From: Phocoena phocoena
Lineage: Eukaryota; Chordata; Mammalia; Artiodactyla; Phocoenidae
NCBI RefSeq assembly: GCF_963924675.1
Contig: NC_089230.1
Location: 4,961,001 to 5,025,000, forward strand
Direction of reading: 5' to 3'
Length of the DNA: 64,000 bases
The position numbers were made by a program, and so were the translations under genes. The number at the start of each line of letters is the position of its first letter. Within the stretch, counting starts at the first letter, position 1. This document shows, piece after piece, positions 24,101 to 36,918 of the stretch. The notes under the pieces were generated by a model. That model was not told the DNA's origin, did no database searches, and was given only the letters and a program-made list of their open reading frames with translations.

Positions 24101-25347
24101 TTCAAGGCCTTCACTGTGGGTCCAGCCAGCTGGTCCACTGGTTTCCACACCAATTTCAAGGCCTAAGCCTATCCCTTGAATCTACAGTTCTCTGGGCACA
24201 GCTTTGGAAACGGGGGGGGACGGGGGGGCATATGGTGGCATTTATTCACTCAGCAGATATTTATTAAGCACTTAGGTTCCAATCACAGTTAAATGCAGAG
24301 AGATGAAACTGAAGGTACACCCTACTTGGGGCCCCTATCCCTAAGGCCACACTAGATGTATTTTCACTGAGATCTGAGGCTGCTTTCACAGAACAGAGCT
24401 CACAAAAGGACTCCCAGTCTTAAAAAGGAAGAATCTTATTCTAAAAGTATATAGACTACTAAGATTAAATGCCATGCTGCCATTAGATAAAATTCCTCTT
24501 CTCAGACAAGGACCATAGTAAAAGGATTCAGGGAGACCTATTTAATTTTGATGCTAATTATTAATGTATCCCACGGGAGTAAGAAAGATTTCTGAGGTCA
24601 GTAACACGGCTAGTAGGAAGAGGGCCATAAGCCTTCCTACACTGGGGTGGGGGGGCGACATCACACTAGGGCTTGGCTTTGGATCCAAAGGAGACCCCTA
24701 GTTCCCTAGGACATGGAGAGTTAGGAGCTGAGCTGCCGGAGGCCTGGGCCTGAGAAACGCCTTTCCCAACAGGGAACTAGAGAAGGAGGAGGACAAACGG
24801 GTTATTTCCCTTAAGACTGAACGGCCAAACCAAAGTCGCTTTATACAGTTATTTTTGTTGAATAATAATTCAATAAGATGGGCTTTTAGGAAATGGGGTT
24901 ACTTCAGATATGACTACATCAAGAAGCAAGACTTTCTCGTAAAATCTAACCATCTTACCATAAACATATGCTTTGCTTCCCTATTCACAAGAGAATCTTA
25001 AATTTACTAGATGTTCTGCAAAGAATCGGGGCTTAGAATGCCATTGTTCTGTAGACTGGATAATTAACATACTATTTTTATATTACGTGAATTTGTCTTC
25101 CCCAGCCCTAGGCTGTGAGCTGTTTTAAAGCAAGAGCTGTTTCTTCACTCTTGTCTCACAGAGGACAGGAAGAGTATTCAGCACGGTTTTCTCAGCACAC
25201 AAACGTTTCTTGTGTGCATAAAACGGCTTAGTAATTTTGGGAGTTTTTCTTTCACTTATATTTATAGTTTTAATAAATCTGCATGAATTCCAAATTGGAT
25301 TTGTCTATTGAAACAATGTAACTTGACCAGTTCAGTCTTGAAATTCA
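21131..25347. other. Intergenic sequence without a recognised gene
   Basis: No supported exon. Short open frames near 21301-21534, 22918-23199 and 23113-23740 occur on both strands and lack domains. 21880-21960 is locally GC-rich. A short G run lies at 24211-24227. Confidence 0.6.
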
Positions 25348-25412
25348 TATATATACATATATATGTGTGTGTGTATGTAAATATATATATATATGAATAT
25401 ATATATTTACCT
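25348..25412. repeat. (TA)n/(TG)n simple repeat
   Basis: Alternating ATATAT and GTGTGT words over about 65 bp. Confidence 0.9.
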
Positions 25413-25439
25413 CCTTAATCATCCTCCTCCTGTTAAATT

Positions 25440-26190
25440 CTGAATGCAAAATGATACAGCTACTTTGGAAGACAGTTTGGCAATTTATTACAAAGCTAAA
25501 CATACTCTCACCGTATGACCCAGTAATTATGCTCTTTGGTATTTACCCAACGGAATTGAAAAATATGTCCACACAGAACCCTGCACACACATGTTGATAG
25601 CAGTTTTATTCATAATTGCCAAAACATGGAAGCAACCGAGATGTCCTTCAGTAACTTAATGAATAAACTGTGGTCCATTCAGACAATGAAATGTTATTCA
25701 GCACTGAAAAGAAATGAGCTATCAAGTCATGAAAAGACCTGGAAGAACTAAATGCACGTCACTGAGTGAAGGAAGCCAGTCTGAAAAGGCTACGCACTGT
25801 GTGATTCCAACTATATGGATAAGGGAAAACTATAGAGACAGTAAAAAATCAGGGGTTGCCAGGGGTTGGGGGAGGGGTGAATAGATGGAGCACAGAAGAC
25901 TTTTAAGGCAGTGAAACCACTCTGCGCGATACCTTAATGAGTTATACGTGCCCTGAAACATTTGTCCAAACAAGAGTAAACTGTAGTGTAAGCCATGGAC
26001 TTTGGGTGATTAAGATGTGTTGTCGTAGGTTCACCGGTTGTAACGAATGCTTCCTGTGGTACAAGATGTTGGTTGTGGGGTAGGCTGTGCACGTGAGGGG
26101 CAGGGGGGATTTGGGAAACCTCTGAACCGTCTGCACAATTTTGCTGTGAAGCTAAAGCCTGCTCTAAAAAACAAAACCTTTGCCAGAATC
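25440..26190 (+). mobile_element. Old L1M 3' fragment, sense orientation
   Basis: Recognisable ORF2 C-terminal coding remnants (TATGACCCAGTAATTATGCT; ATTTACCCAACGGAATTGAA; ATTGCCAAAACATGGAAGCA), then the 3' UTR with an AGGGGTTGGGGGAGGGGTGA stretch, ending in CTCTAAAAAACAAAAC. It is decayed, with no open frame. The opposite-strand ORF at 26136-25942 is a shadow. Confidence 0.85.
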
Positions 26191-28084
26191 ACCAGGGCAT
26201 TAAATTAACAAAATAAAATACGTCTATTTGTTTGTGACATTTTCTGTGATGGAAGAAACCATGAAAAAATAACTATGATCGAGCAGCCTCAATAAAGATA
26301 GTTAATTATCTCTGTAAACACACATATTCCAAATTAACTTGGCGTATTATAAGGTACATGTAGAACTGAAATCTTTATTTGGATAATGGACATGCAGTTT
26401 TTATATTCCTTTTGACAAAGCACACAAACTCCTGAGGAGCCGGTTACACCTTTCTAATTGGCTTTGCAGTACACCAGGTTTTTAGATATTTGGACGCTTT
26501 CGGCAAAATAAGTCCACGGTGCAACTGTGGAAAGCAAGCTTATATAGCTCTGAAAAACAAAAAGTAAATGCACAATATACACATTATACATTTGTCTCTT
26601 TTTAAAAAATATTTATTTTCCTATTAGTCATCCATTTTGTACACATCAGTGTATACTCTATGGTTTTTAATTTGTGGCTTCATAAATATTTTAAAAATTT
26701 CTTAGAGCTGCTTTGTTTGAAGAGCGTAACTTAAGGGTGGTAGAAAAAATCGATAACTTTTGTTTCAAAAAGAGGCTGAAAATTACTTGTGCAATAAATG
26801 ATGTCTTCTATTGAAACTTCCTATTTTTGTTGTCTACGCAGACCACATATTCGAGGCTTCTGAGTAGCAAAATCTCCCACACTGGTCACCAAGGAGCATT
26901 TTTGAAAGGACATGGATCCCGAAGTGGGTGAGTTCCTCTTGGTTTGACTTTAAACCATTAATCTGTCTTATTACATGGCTTTACCGTATTTGGGCAACAT
27001 AAGTTTGATACACAGCCATTTGGTTTTAATGCATTTCGATATACAGAGAAATGGTTATTTTTATTCATTGTGTTACTGAGTTTATTGAATCATGTACTAC
27101 TGATTGTTGCCTCTGATTTAACACCATGCGTCCAATCCAGTTAAGGGCTCAAAAGTTGACTGTGGTGCTCATAATTCATCAATATGAGTAACACCAAGTA
27201 CAAGACAGACATGACTGATTCCTGATGGGATACTTCCTAGTGTCTTTTATCTGAGAATTACTTTTTAAAGCCATCGGTAGACGATTTGGTACTGCAACAA
27301 CCCCTTTCTAACACGTAGCCCGACAGCTTACCCCACCCCGCTATTTCTGTATTTTAATTTCATTACAGCAATTCTACAAAGAGATCCTACTCTTAAGAAA
27401 TGTTCATAGGGAGGGTAGGTGGTAATTCAGATGGAAAAGGAGAGGCAGAAGAGCCTATTGTGCATCAAAACGTGAGGCGTTCCCCACCACCTGCTGAAGA
27501 CTGTCTGCCAGGTGGCTCATTTTGACACTATTACCAAATTCTCAGCTAGGAACCTGCTAGAAGGATATAGATCTCACAGTGTGCGTTGTTCTCATCATCA
27601 CCTTTGGGTCTAGTAGGATCACATGTGAAAAAATACTTAAGAAATGGGAGTTGGTGTGGTAACCAACTCCATTTTTCAAGTTTGTATTATTTAGTTAAGT
27701 TTACATTTTTCTTTCCTATTTTTCCTTTCCATTAGCTCTGTCCAATGGGGGTCTTGAAGAAAGTAGTACTTCTCTTTGAATTTAGAGGATACAGTGGTAA
27801 GGAAAGAATGAACTTCCCAATATTGCCCTTAATAATACTCTTTCTGGCCACAACTCGTTGCACAGTTACATGTGGAGTTCCGTACATAAAAATATTACAT
27901 GTGTATTTCAATAATTAAAACAAGTTATACCTCCTGGCTATGACTTCGCATTAGTTTTAGTTCAGATACAATCTATACTTTGATTCAATAACTTTTCTTT
28001 GCTATAAATTCTCTAGGATGGAGTTTAAGGGTGGAGGTGGAGAATCTTTAGTAGAGGATAACAAGCAATTTAGAAAAATTTGGG
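26190..28084. other. AT-rich sequence downstream of QKI, no recognised gene
   Basis: No exon, RNA gene or confident repeat is seen. Confidence 0.6.
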
Positions 28085-28387
28085 GACTTCCCTGGTGGCG
28101 CAGTGGTTAAGAATCCACCTGCCAGTGCAGGGGACACGGGTTCAAGCCCTGGTCTGGGAAGATCCCACATGCCGCGGAGCAGCTAAGCCCGTGAGCCACA
28201 GCTACTGAGCCTGCGCTCTAGAGCCCAAGAGCCACAACTACTGAAGCCCATGCGCTCTAGAGTCCGTGCTCCGCAACAAGAGAAGCCACCGCAATGAGAA
28301 GCCTGCACGCCGCAACTAGAGAAAGCCCACGCGCAGCAACAAAGACCCAACGCAGCCAAAAATTAATTAATTAAACTTATAAAAAAA
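28085..28387 (+). mobile_element. CHR-type tRNA-derived SINE
   Basis: Starts GACTTCCCTGGTGGCGCAGT and carries the tRNA-like box B region (GGTTCAAGCCC), a body with GCAACTAGAGAAAGCCCACG, and an A-rich tail. It is flanked by direct repeats AAAAATTTGGG at 28074-28084 and 28388-28398. This family is restricted to whales, hippos and ruminants. Confidence 0.93.
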
Positions 28388-28398
28388 AAAAATTTGGG

Positions 28399-31300
28399 TT
28401 AACACCTCTTTGAAGGAGTCAAGGTATTGACAAGGCTTTCTTGGTATTTATTAGTATAGGTAATTGACTGAGTTCACATCTGTGATGTCTTCCTTGAAGA
28501 GCACAAAATCTCTTTGTCAAATAGACTCATGTAGAATTCAGTGAAAATGCAATGGGATGCCCTTTGGAAGACATGGAAATAAAACTTATATGGCATTTTC
28601 TTCTTTCATGTCCCGCCATGCCAGGTTGCTTTTATTATAATCTCCAAGAACAATGAGAGAGACTTAATTCATTTTAAAACCAACACTGATACTTAGTGAT
28701 GACAGACTGACTGCTCTCAGATGTGATATCAAACTTTCCCAGTTTTCTTAATTTTTTCCTTTGACTTCAAAACCGATTTTCCTGCTAATAGCCGCACAGA
28801 CTGATGCCTGAATAATAGTTTAAGGTGGGGCATTTGTACGTTTGATTTGTTGATCTAGTTTTCTTCCCTGGCATACCAGTTTAGATCTTAGCTTCTCAGA
28901 TTCTTAGCTTTGGTGTTTTCATATGCTCCACCCACTAACTTTAAGTTTTCCATTTTCCCACCATCTAGAAATCTAGAATAAGTTTAACCTCTGAACAGTT
29001 TTTCAGTGCTCTTTTACTTCAGTGAGAAAACAATGGGCAAAAGCATCGTTAACATAAATAATTAAAATGTGTTCAAGACGGCTTCTCACCTGCACTATTA
29101 GTCTATTCTAATTTTATGGGCTAAATCACTTAAAACACTGTGACAAGGAGTTTTAAAATTCAGGTTTCAAGCTTAGGCATGGTACCTTATTCATTCTTGA
29201 CCTTGATAAAGTTTGAAGTTAAATGAGTGCTGATGGAATTTTTAGTATCAACTCAAATAGTTCCATAAGAAAATACTTGTGGATTAATTCGCAAATGTTT
29301 TCTTCTAATATTTTACTTTTAACCACTTCCCCCTAGTTTTTCTTAGTATTCGGTTAAGTAACCAGTGCATATATTAAGAAAGCAGAACCACAGGAGTTAA
29401 ATTTTCATCCTAATTTTGAGATGCTCTCTCAAGCTGGCACTGCTGTATAGCACATAAAAATAAGCACTCCCTCTATACTTCACAAAATAGTACTCAACTG
29501 GAGAATCTAATTTTGATGTACATTTTCTGGAAAAACATGATCCCCAACTTACTATAACTAATATATATATATTTTTAGATGTGGGATATTTTTTAAATGT
29601 TCAATTAGCTTAACTGCTTTCTAACAAGACCACAAAGAGCTCCTACAAAGAGGGAGCAGATAATTATAAAAAAATGACATTTGGAAGGAAACCCAAATGT
29701 CATCCAATCCTTCCACACAACAGAAATTCCTCCCTAAATATTAAGAAATGTATGAATTATCAGACTAATTTTTATATAGAAACGATACTCATCTGATTTT
29801 TCAGGAGAAACATTAAAACCTGTTTTACATTATACCCTTTGAGAAGCTAGTTTGGTGTCTGAAGAGTCAAAATCACCATTCTGAATCTGAAGAGGCAAGC
29901 ACAGATGTCTACAGGAACCAGGGAGGGGACGAAAAAACGAAACCAAGTTAGAAGAATGGAAATCAACAATCCAGGTGTGATAGTGGGGCAGTAAGGAGTA
30001 GTGGGGCAGTGTGTAACTGGGAGCTCTTGGTTTAAAAGGGATAGTGGAATTCATCGGTTTCAGCTGACGGCTGCCTCAGGCACATGCAGGCTGCAGTTTT
30101 CTAGATAACTTGCTCTTTGAAGAAGTGTAGACTTTATGAATAGATTTTTAAAAGTCTACTGAGACTTTAAATGCTGGCAGGTAATTAAAGCAACAGCAAC
30201 ACTGTAGAGGCCAAACCAAACGCCGCCATCTGTGGGCAGCTAGCTTGTACCCATGCTCTGGACCCAGATTCTGTCGGCTTTTAGAAGCATGTGGGGAGAA
30301 TACTGCTAAGGAAAACAAAGGTTCTAGCGCGTGATCAGAAAGGAGGAAAAGAAACCTGGAGAATGGATTTATGAGTAAGTAAGGACTGGGGAATTTCAGG
30401 TGCAAAGGAGCCCTAAAACTTAGATGTCAAGATAAAATCTGAGAAAAGGTTTCAAACCACTGGTATTTTTACCAATTCTTATTTGTTCAAAAAATTGATG
30501 ACACTACTCCTTTTCACATAGCCTACTGGATCAAAATTTGGTCAGCACTCCTTTCTTTTTTCTTACATCTAAAAACTATATGAGAATTGTACCTGAGTTT
30601 CCTAATTAGAAACAAGTATTTGGGATGCACATCCAACCGAGAAACGTTGTAGTGAGTCTGTTTACTGATTTCCTCTTCTAATCACTGGAAATCAGGGAAA
30701 ATGTTATGATCAGCTTGTAGTGAAGTGAATTAGAGCTCCAGGATGTCACATTCTTCTGCTTTCTTTTAAATAGTGTTAAAAGCACCAATAGAAACTGAAA
30801 GTGAAATGTACATCCTTTACTCTGATATGTATACGTGTGGTGTGTGTGGTCTTTGGGGGCGGGGCAGGCATAAGCAGCATTTCCAGCTGCCGCTGGCTTG
30901 AGAGGATGATGAAGCACATGCACTTTTTCCAGTTGGTTTATTGCACGTCATGTACAGTCTTAACGTGGTTCTCCATTCACATAGGATTTGGGAAGACCTA
31001 TTTCAACTTTTCTATGTACAATTTCCACAAATAAAATTCTAAGTGTTTTATACACACCACTACAATATAAACCACAAAAGATGTATTTGGTAATCAAAAT
31101 TTCTCGATAATAGCATTTTTAAAAAAGGTATAAATTTTTTTTACCACGGGAGCTGTGCTTTTCCCCACAATGTGGTGTCTTTTGCCACGAAGGGACAGCA
31201 AAACTGTAAGCAATGAGAAATCCACGCTGTGTTGCTACCTGCTGCACCTACCAACTACTTCTCCTGAGAATTAACTCTTCCTCCTCCTCTCCCACCCCCT

Positions 31301-33810
31301 GCAATTAGTGCAGCAGAAACACAGAAAGGAGAGTACTACGCTTAGGTGAACCAGTTTGATTCAGCATTGAGTACCAGGTAGGCATATAATTTTGTTACAT
31401 CTCTTCACAGCAAAGGCAGTTCAACTTAGATAATGTTATGTTAAAAGAAACCACAGATAAAATTGCATGTGTGTATCAAATGAGTATTTCTAAAAGTAAA
31501 ATTGTCTGTAATATGAATTATTTTTCCATTTTAAATGAAGGTATTAAGAAACTTGTGACAATGTTTAAAAATTACCTTATGTACTTAGAAAGTTTGAGTC
31601 CAAAAAGTTTTCTGGGTGATTTCTGCTATTAAATAATGGATTGTAATTTAGCAATACATTTCTTTCTACTAAAAATGACTTGCTGGAAATGCTACAATTG
31701 CTAATTGTTATCAAGGAATGACAGACTATCTTATTCCAAACACACAAACAAACCCCTCCCCCTCCCCCCAAACTGGAGAAGCCTTAGACTGTCATTTATA
31801 AAAGTGTTAGACTTAGCTGGTAAAAAAAAAAAAAGATTGATTTGGTAATGAGCAGTTTAAACCTGTTGTCCGCTTTTGGTGTACTAGAAAATTTAGATCC
31901 TTCATATTTATCCAGTATTTTAGAAACTTAACCACCTCCTATCTTGTGTAAACATATGCACATCTTGGCTTTATGGACAGGGTGCTTCAACTGCCCTTTC
32001 AGGTGGACTCTGCCCTACAGAGTAGGTGTATGTGAATATGGACTTTCATACTACATTTTGCCTAAGAAAAAAATGCTTGACTACTAAGTACATTAATTTC
32101 ACCAACTTCTCGACTGAAAGCTTAACTTTCAATTGCTTTGTCAAGTACTAGGAGCATAAAACAATAAACTGCCTCTGGCATTTTATCATTCTAACAACTC
32201 GGTGTTTCCATTTTTTATACTGTTACAGCCTGTATAAAAGTGGGTTTTGTAATGTTATTTTTGTCTTTTAAAAATGGACTTTTACAACATAAAAGGTGGC
32301 AATGTGACATAATTATACATAAAAGTAGTACTCTTAACTGAAAATGAGATGAGACTGCATTCACAGGCTTCAGAAAATGTGGAATAAATTGTATAGAAAT
32401 TCTTCATCAATTTCAGTGACATGGTGCCATGATGACTTGTATATTAGCAGCTTGAATGACATCTTCAGATTTTTACAGAATATATATTAGCTGTATGGCA
32501 ATGTGAACTTTTACAGAGTAGCATAGTAAAGCTCTACCTAATAATAATGCATCCCCCCCTCCCACTGGAGAAACAATATGTTTGATCCAAAGAACCATCT
32601 CAATTATGATTAAATCAGATGCTCTCGCTATTCTATGTATTTCATGTATGTATATATACTATGGTAGTACTTTGATTGGTTAATAGCATATTGGTGTTAT
32701 GTCTTCTGTAACATGTGACTCATTTTAGCCCCAAATTTTAGAACTTTAAAATAAATAAAATGTAATTTACAAAAATAAGCATTATTTACAATGCAAAAAT
32801 TCATCCTGAGAATTTTTATTATCCAGGAGAACTATTTCACAGAAAAGGAAGTACCAATATCTGTGAAATAAAAATGCACCTCAAGAGTTACACTAAAGAA
32901 TCGATAAGTAGAGGTCAATTTACCTAGGTTGCAGCCAAGGAAAGCATGAAGATATTTAATAGATCTTCTTAAATTGACCTGCATGCAAAACCATGATATA
33001 TATAACTTTTCAAATGCTATTTCTTCTCCCTTAAACTTCTTATATTAATGTATTCTGACTGTGTTTTCAACAGGGTGAGACATAAAGCTGAGTGACGCTG
33101 TTTGACCTCCTGCTGAGGGTTCCACGAGGAGAGGCGGGTTTGTGGTTGTTGTGAACGGCTTACTCTGGACTGTCCTGAGACACAGAGCCACTCTTACCTT
33201 TGGCTTTACCTGTGTTTAGCCCCTCTAACAGGAGCAGCTGGCTAAAACAGTTCAAAACTTCTTTATAAAGGAAAAATGTCCAATTAAAACACAAATCTGA
33301 ATAAAGGTAAGACATCAGATTCCTTGCTTTATGTGACCATAAAATTATCTACTTATAGAAATTTCAAAAAAATGGTTCAACAAAGAATCAAACTGGTTTC
33401 TTGGGTATATCATTATGACGAATCTCTTTACTCTTTATGCTGTGAGCAGACAGTGATTATTTTGGAGAAGGAAAAATAAGAAATTGTGGAATTAGTAATG
33501 CAGAGGTTGAAAGGCAAGTGGCAAGACTAGAAGAACGCCTCAAACCAACACTACTTTGTTCCCATCTCTATTGGCACCTACCTACCCCCCCACCCCGAAG
33601 TAAAAGCCCAGAATAACCAAAGCCATTTTAACAGTGTGCGGAATTGTCAGCTGACAAACAACAACATAAAAAACAAGTCACGTTATGACTATGTTATCTG
33701 TGGTCACGTTCTTCAGGGTTAGTCCAGGAATTCAAGACTTTACATTCCTTTGTCTTTATTTGTTTACTTTAATTAAACACGTAAAGGTTAATAAACAGAC
33801 ATAGTCCAGA
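28399..33810. other. Repeat-poor AT-rich stretch downstream of QKI
   Basis: No coding exon and almost no recognisable repeat over 5.4 kb. It could be part of longer QKI 3' UTR forms (several minus-strand AATAAA words occur, e.g. opposite 28630, 30935 and 32815) or conserved non-coding DNA. Nothing in the sequence decides this. Confidence 0.4.
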
Positions 33811-33828
33811 GTTAGTAGGTTGGTATTA
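33811..33828 (-). promoter_or_regulatory. QKI: Bipartite QKI response element near poly(A) signal
   Basis: Minus strand TAAT, 8-nt gap, ACTAAC. The accepted consensus is ACUAAY with a UAAY half-site within 1-20 nt. It lies 6-23 nt after the candidate AATAAA, in the zone where cleavage would occur. Function is inferred. Confidence 0.45.
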
Positions 33829-33833
33829 TAACA

Positions 33834-33839
33834 TTTATT
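33834..33839 (-). terminator. QKI: Candidate QKI-5 poly(A) signal AATAAA
   Basis: Minus-strand AATAAA in the context TTTTAATAAATGTTATAATA. Other AATAAA words lie upstream in the transcript (34508-34503 and near 34650 and 35410) and further downstream, so the used site is not certain. Confidence 0.45.
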
Positions 33840-36667
33840 AAAATAATGCTATGGGTTAATAGAAACAGCAAAGAACCAAAGAATTAAAATGCAAGCTATG
33901 TAAAATCCCAACTAAAACCCGAAAGTGTCTAATGTATTCATTCATTAGCTAACTAAAAGCCCAAGAAAGACAAGACACCCAATATAATAAAGTACTGCAA
34001 AACAATTGGCAATTTTCAGTTATCAAAATTGTGGATTTTGCATTTTGTATCCTTTTCTCAATCAAGAAAAAAATTCTTTTTGAATGTTATATAACATACA
34101 TATAAAACAAGATAGAAAAATACATTATAAACTTGTAACAATGGCTGTAAATACATTATCTTACATGTTTCTCATAGGCAATAGGTTGGTTATGATACAT
34201 AGATAGCATGAAACTACTGAGATAATAAAGAATAGACAAAAATACATGTCAGCTGTACGGTAACATACAAGCGACACTCCCATCTACCCGCACTAAAAAA
34301 TTACATAATACTGTCAGAAAAAAAAAAAGTCTTAAAAACTACATATTTTAATAAGAAATAAATTCAATAAAGAATGATAATACTGAGAACCAAGGCATTC
34401 AGAGATTTCAAAAGTCATGCTTTTTTTCAGTTGATCCAAAATTTTGTCAACTAAGTTTTCAAACGTTTGTTCAGAGCCAACATTACTCATAAATGTCACA
34501 CGTTTATTTCAAACATTTACTTTCTTCCCCATAAAAGACCTTTGATAAACATCTAAAATGTCCAGGTATAACATAGTTGAGATGAAACTAGATCAAATAC
34601 TGGTATCGTTTTTAAACTATCATCATCACCTCAAGTGTTTGAGTGTCGCAAATTTATTCAACCAACCAAACAAAATAAAAATCAAAATGGCACAGCATAT
34701 ATCGTAAATAAATCAAAACAACTGTATGTGTAACAGAAAGACAAAGCAGTGGCATGTTAAACTAAAGCTAGCTGAATACAGAACAATGAATGTCTATTGC
34801 ATAGTAAATAAACTGAAAACAGTTTCCAAGTGAGACAAGATGATGGAGGAGGTCACCACAAAGGTGCTTACTGAGCTTACTGCTGACCTTTGACTGTGAA
34901 GCTGTGAAGGTGTGTAAGAGGGAAGGAGCTGACGAGCTGGGGAGCCACTGCCACCTGATATCTGCCACGTCTGGTACTGAACAGTTAATGATTACTTAAG
35001 AGTTTAGATGTCGGCTTTGTGCACAAATCGCTTCAACTACAAAACTGAACTTCGTAAGAAATTGGAAGTTTAAACTCACATGTAGTTGAGTAGTATATGC
35101 ACAATGATGCTAGTTTTTCACATTCTTTTAAAGTTAAAAAGGGGGCGTTGTTGGCTTAGGTTACAAAAACCAGCAGAGATGGACTACCCAGCGATCTGCT
35201 TTGGTAGAAACAAGTCCGATTAAATTTGGTTCATTTAAAAACCTTGTTTTCCAGAGTGAAAAGCAGAAAGATTCGTTTTTGTGAAAAAGGTTGCTAATAT
35301 AGTATTATTGCCTCCAATTAATAATACAAAATCCAATACCCCTCCCCGCCCCCAACAAAATAGAGCTCTAATTTTGTCTGTAAAGTGGCGTTCAGATCAC
35401 ACATAATTTTTATTTCAGAATCCTTTGGACTAACATTAAATATCGCAATAACCAAAAGCACTCAATTATGATTTTAAAAGAATGTTTTAAAACTTACTTG
35501 CTAGGCATTAGAAAAGTTATCAAATTTTTTCACAGTATCAGATTTGGCAAATTTATATCAAGGTAACGTGGCAAAAATCATATAATTCAAACCATCAACT
35601 CATTTGTCTCCCCTCACATCTTCTTTCACATACTGGGCGACTGAGTAACATGCATTAACTTGTATTCTGAGGGAGGAGCTGATCTTACAGGACAGTTGAC
35701 TAAATGACCATGAAGGAAAATAAGGCACTTTCTTTTCTTTAGACTTATTCCAATACTTAAAAAATAAAAAAAAGACAAAAAGGCTCTTTTGGTCTTTTGT
35801 TTCTTGACAACCACCAGAAAAAATCATTTCATGAAATAAAGGGTTTCTTTGTTCTTTTTTTTTTTATAACACTTGAAAGTATAAAATGCTACATTTCCAA
35901 AAATATATATTTTTTTCTGCACCAGCACCCTTGTATAGTAAAAGTATCTACTTTTTGTTCATTTGTTTCAATGCACTACACTTTATCTACAATTTCATTA
36001 CATGTATACAGCAAATAGGCAAGCATGGCTTTTACATCCTTAATGATTTTTTTCTATACAGGGAGGTTTAAAAAAAATATTTGAACAGTTTGCCCAGTAA
36101 TGTGACACATAATGCATGTACCTTGTTCTTGTCTATTTTTTAAAGGAGGTGTAAAATAAAGGTTCAGTCATTTTAACTCAGATATTTATCTTTTTAAAAA
36201 TAGTGTTGCAGTTTTGTTCTTTGCATTACTTTTCAAAATTCCTTAAGTTTTTCTCTCATGGCACACTTCTAATACTTCAAATTTTGGCAGGCAATATAAA
36301 AAAGGCTGCAACTTCTGCCCTTTGAGGGCACTGTAGTGACTAAAGAGCATATCAAATTTTGAATACTTTTTGAAATCACTTCACCAATGACATCCCTGAC
36401 CAAAGGTTCATGCATGATGCATCATCACACAGTACATTCAGAGAGCTTTGACTCGCTATGAGAAGAAAAGATTCCTAGAAGTCTCTCACAGTAACTGCCT
36501 CTGTCACTGAGTAGTTAAGGGCCATCTGTCTCCCCTTCTGAAGTGAGGCCTTCTTACCGTTCGCTTAGGGTGGGACATTAAAAGATGATCAGTGCTGTGG
36601 GATGAATTGGGCCTTATTGCTTTACTACTATTCAGTGCAGGTTCTAGAACCACTTTCACCCAAACAG

Positions 36668-36674
36668 AAAAAAG

Positions 36675-36706
<32 letters not shown>

Positions 36707-36715
36707 GAAAAAAAA
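36668..36715. repeat. A-rich homopolymer tract in QKI-5 3' UTR
   Basis: About 37 A on the plus strand with a few interruptions, thus U-rich in the QKI-5 transcript, about 190-235 nt after the stop codon. The ORFs crossing it are artefacts. Confidence 0.9.
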
Positions 36716-36901
36716 CAAAAGCTGAGTTGGAGGACAATTTCTTTGTCTTTTGTTTGGTTAGATGGTAAGACGAACGGACAAGTGCCTCAGCTCGCTGCAC
36801 TGACGACAGGCAAGCAAAGGCGATTACCAGTTAACTGATCAGCAGGCAGGCATGGTCAGGTCATCATTGGGTGAAGAGTTCAGAGGTCAGAAGGTCATAG
36901 G

Positions 36902-36918
36902 TTAGTTGCCGGTGGCGG
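36902..36918 (-). CDS. QKI: QKI-5 last coding segment
   Basis: Acceptor CTAACCACCCAG, then 17 coding nt completing a split Ala codon and encoding A-T-G-N and the TAA stop (36904-36902), so the QKI-5 C-terminus ends AATGN. The phase fits the donor at 40843 exactly. The upstream pyrimidine tract (minus strand, about 36975-36930) is long and T-rich, with a CTAAC next to the acceptor and an ACTAAT at 36990-36985 that could serve as branch point or QKI site. This exon continues as the QKI-5 3' UTR. Confidence is high, because the peptide and phase match the known QKI-5 tail. Confidence 0.96.

Larger units (their letters stand above)
33811..36901 (-). other. QKI: QKI-5 3' UTR (candidate proximal form)
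   Basis: Minus-strand sequence after the QKI-5 stop. AT-rich and free of repeats apart from a homopolymer tract at 36668-36715 (U-rich in the transcript). A candidate poly(A) signal AATAAA lies at 33839-33834, which would give a last exon of about 3.1 kb. Longer forms are possible, so the distal end is an inference. Confidence 0.5.

Noticed and set aside
28085..28387. tRNA gene from box A/B-like sequence
   Set aside because: The tRNA-like head belongs to a SINE with tail and target-site duplications; no full cloverleaf is evident. The same holds for 47403, 54476 and 63678.
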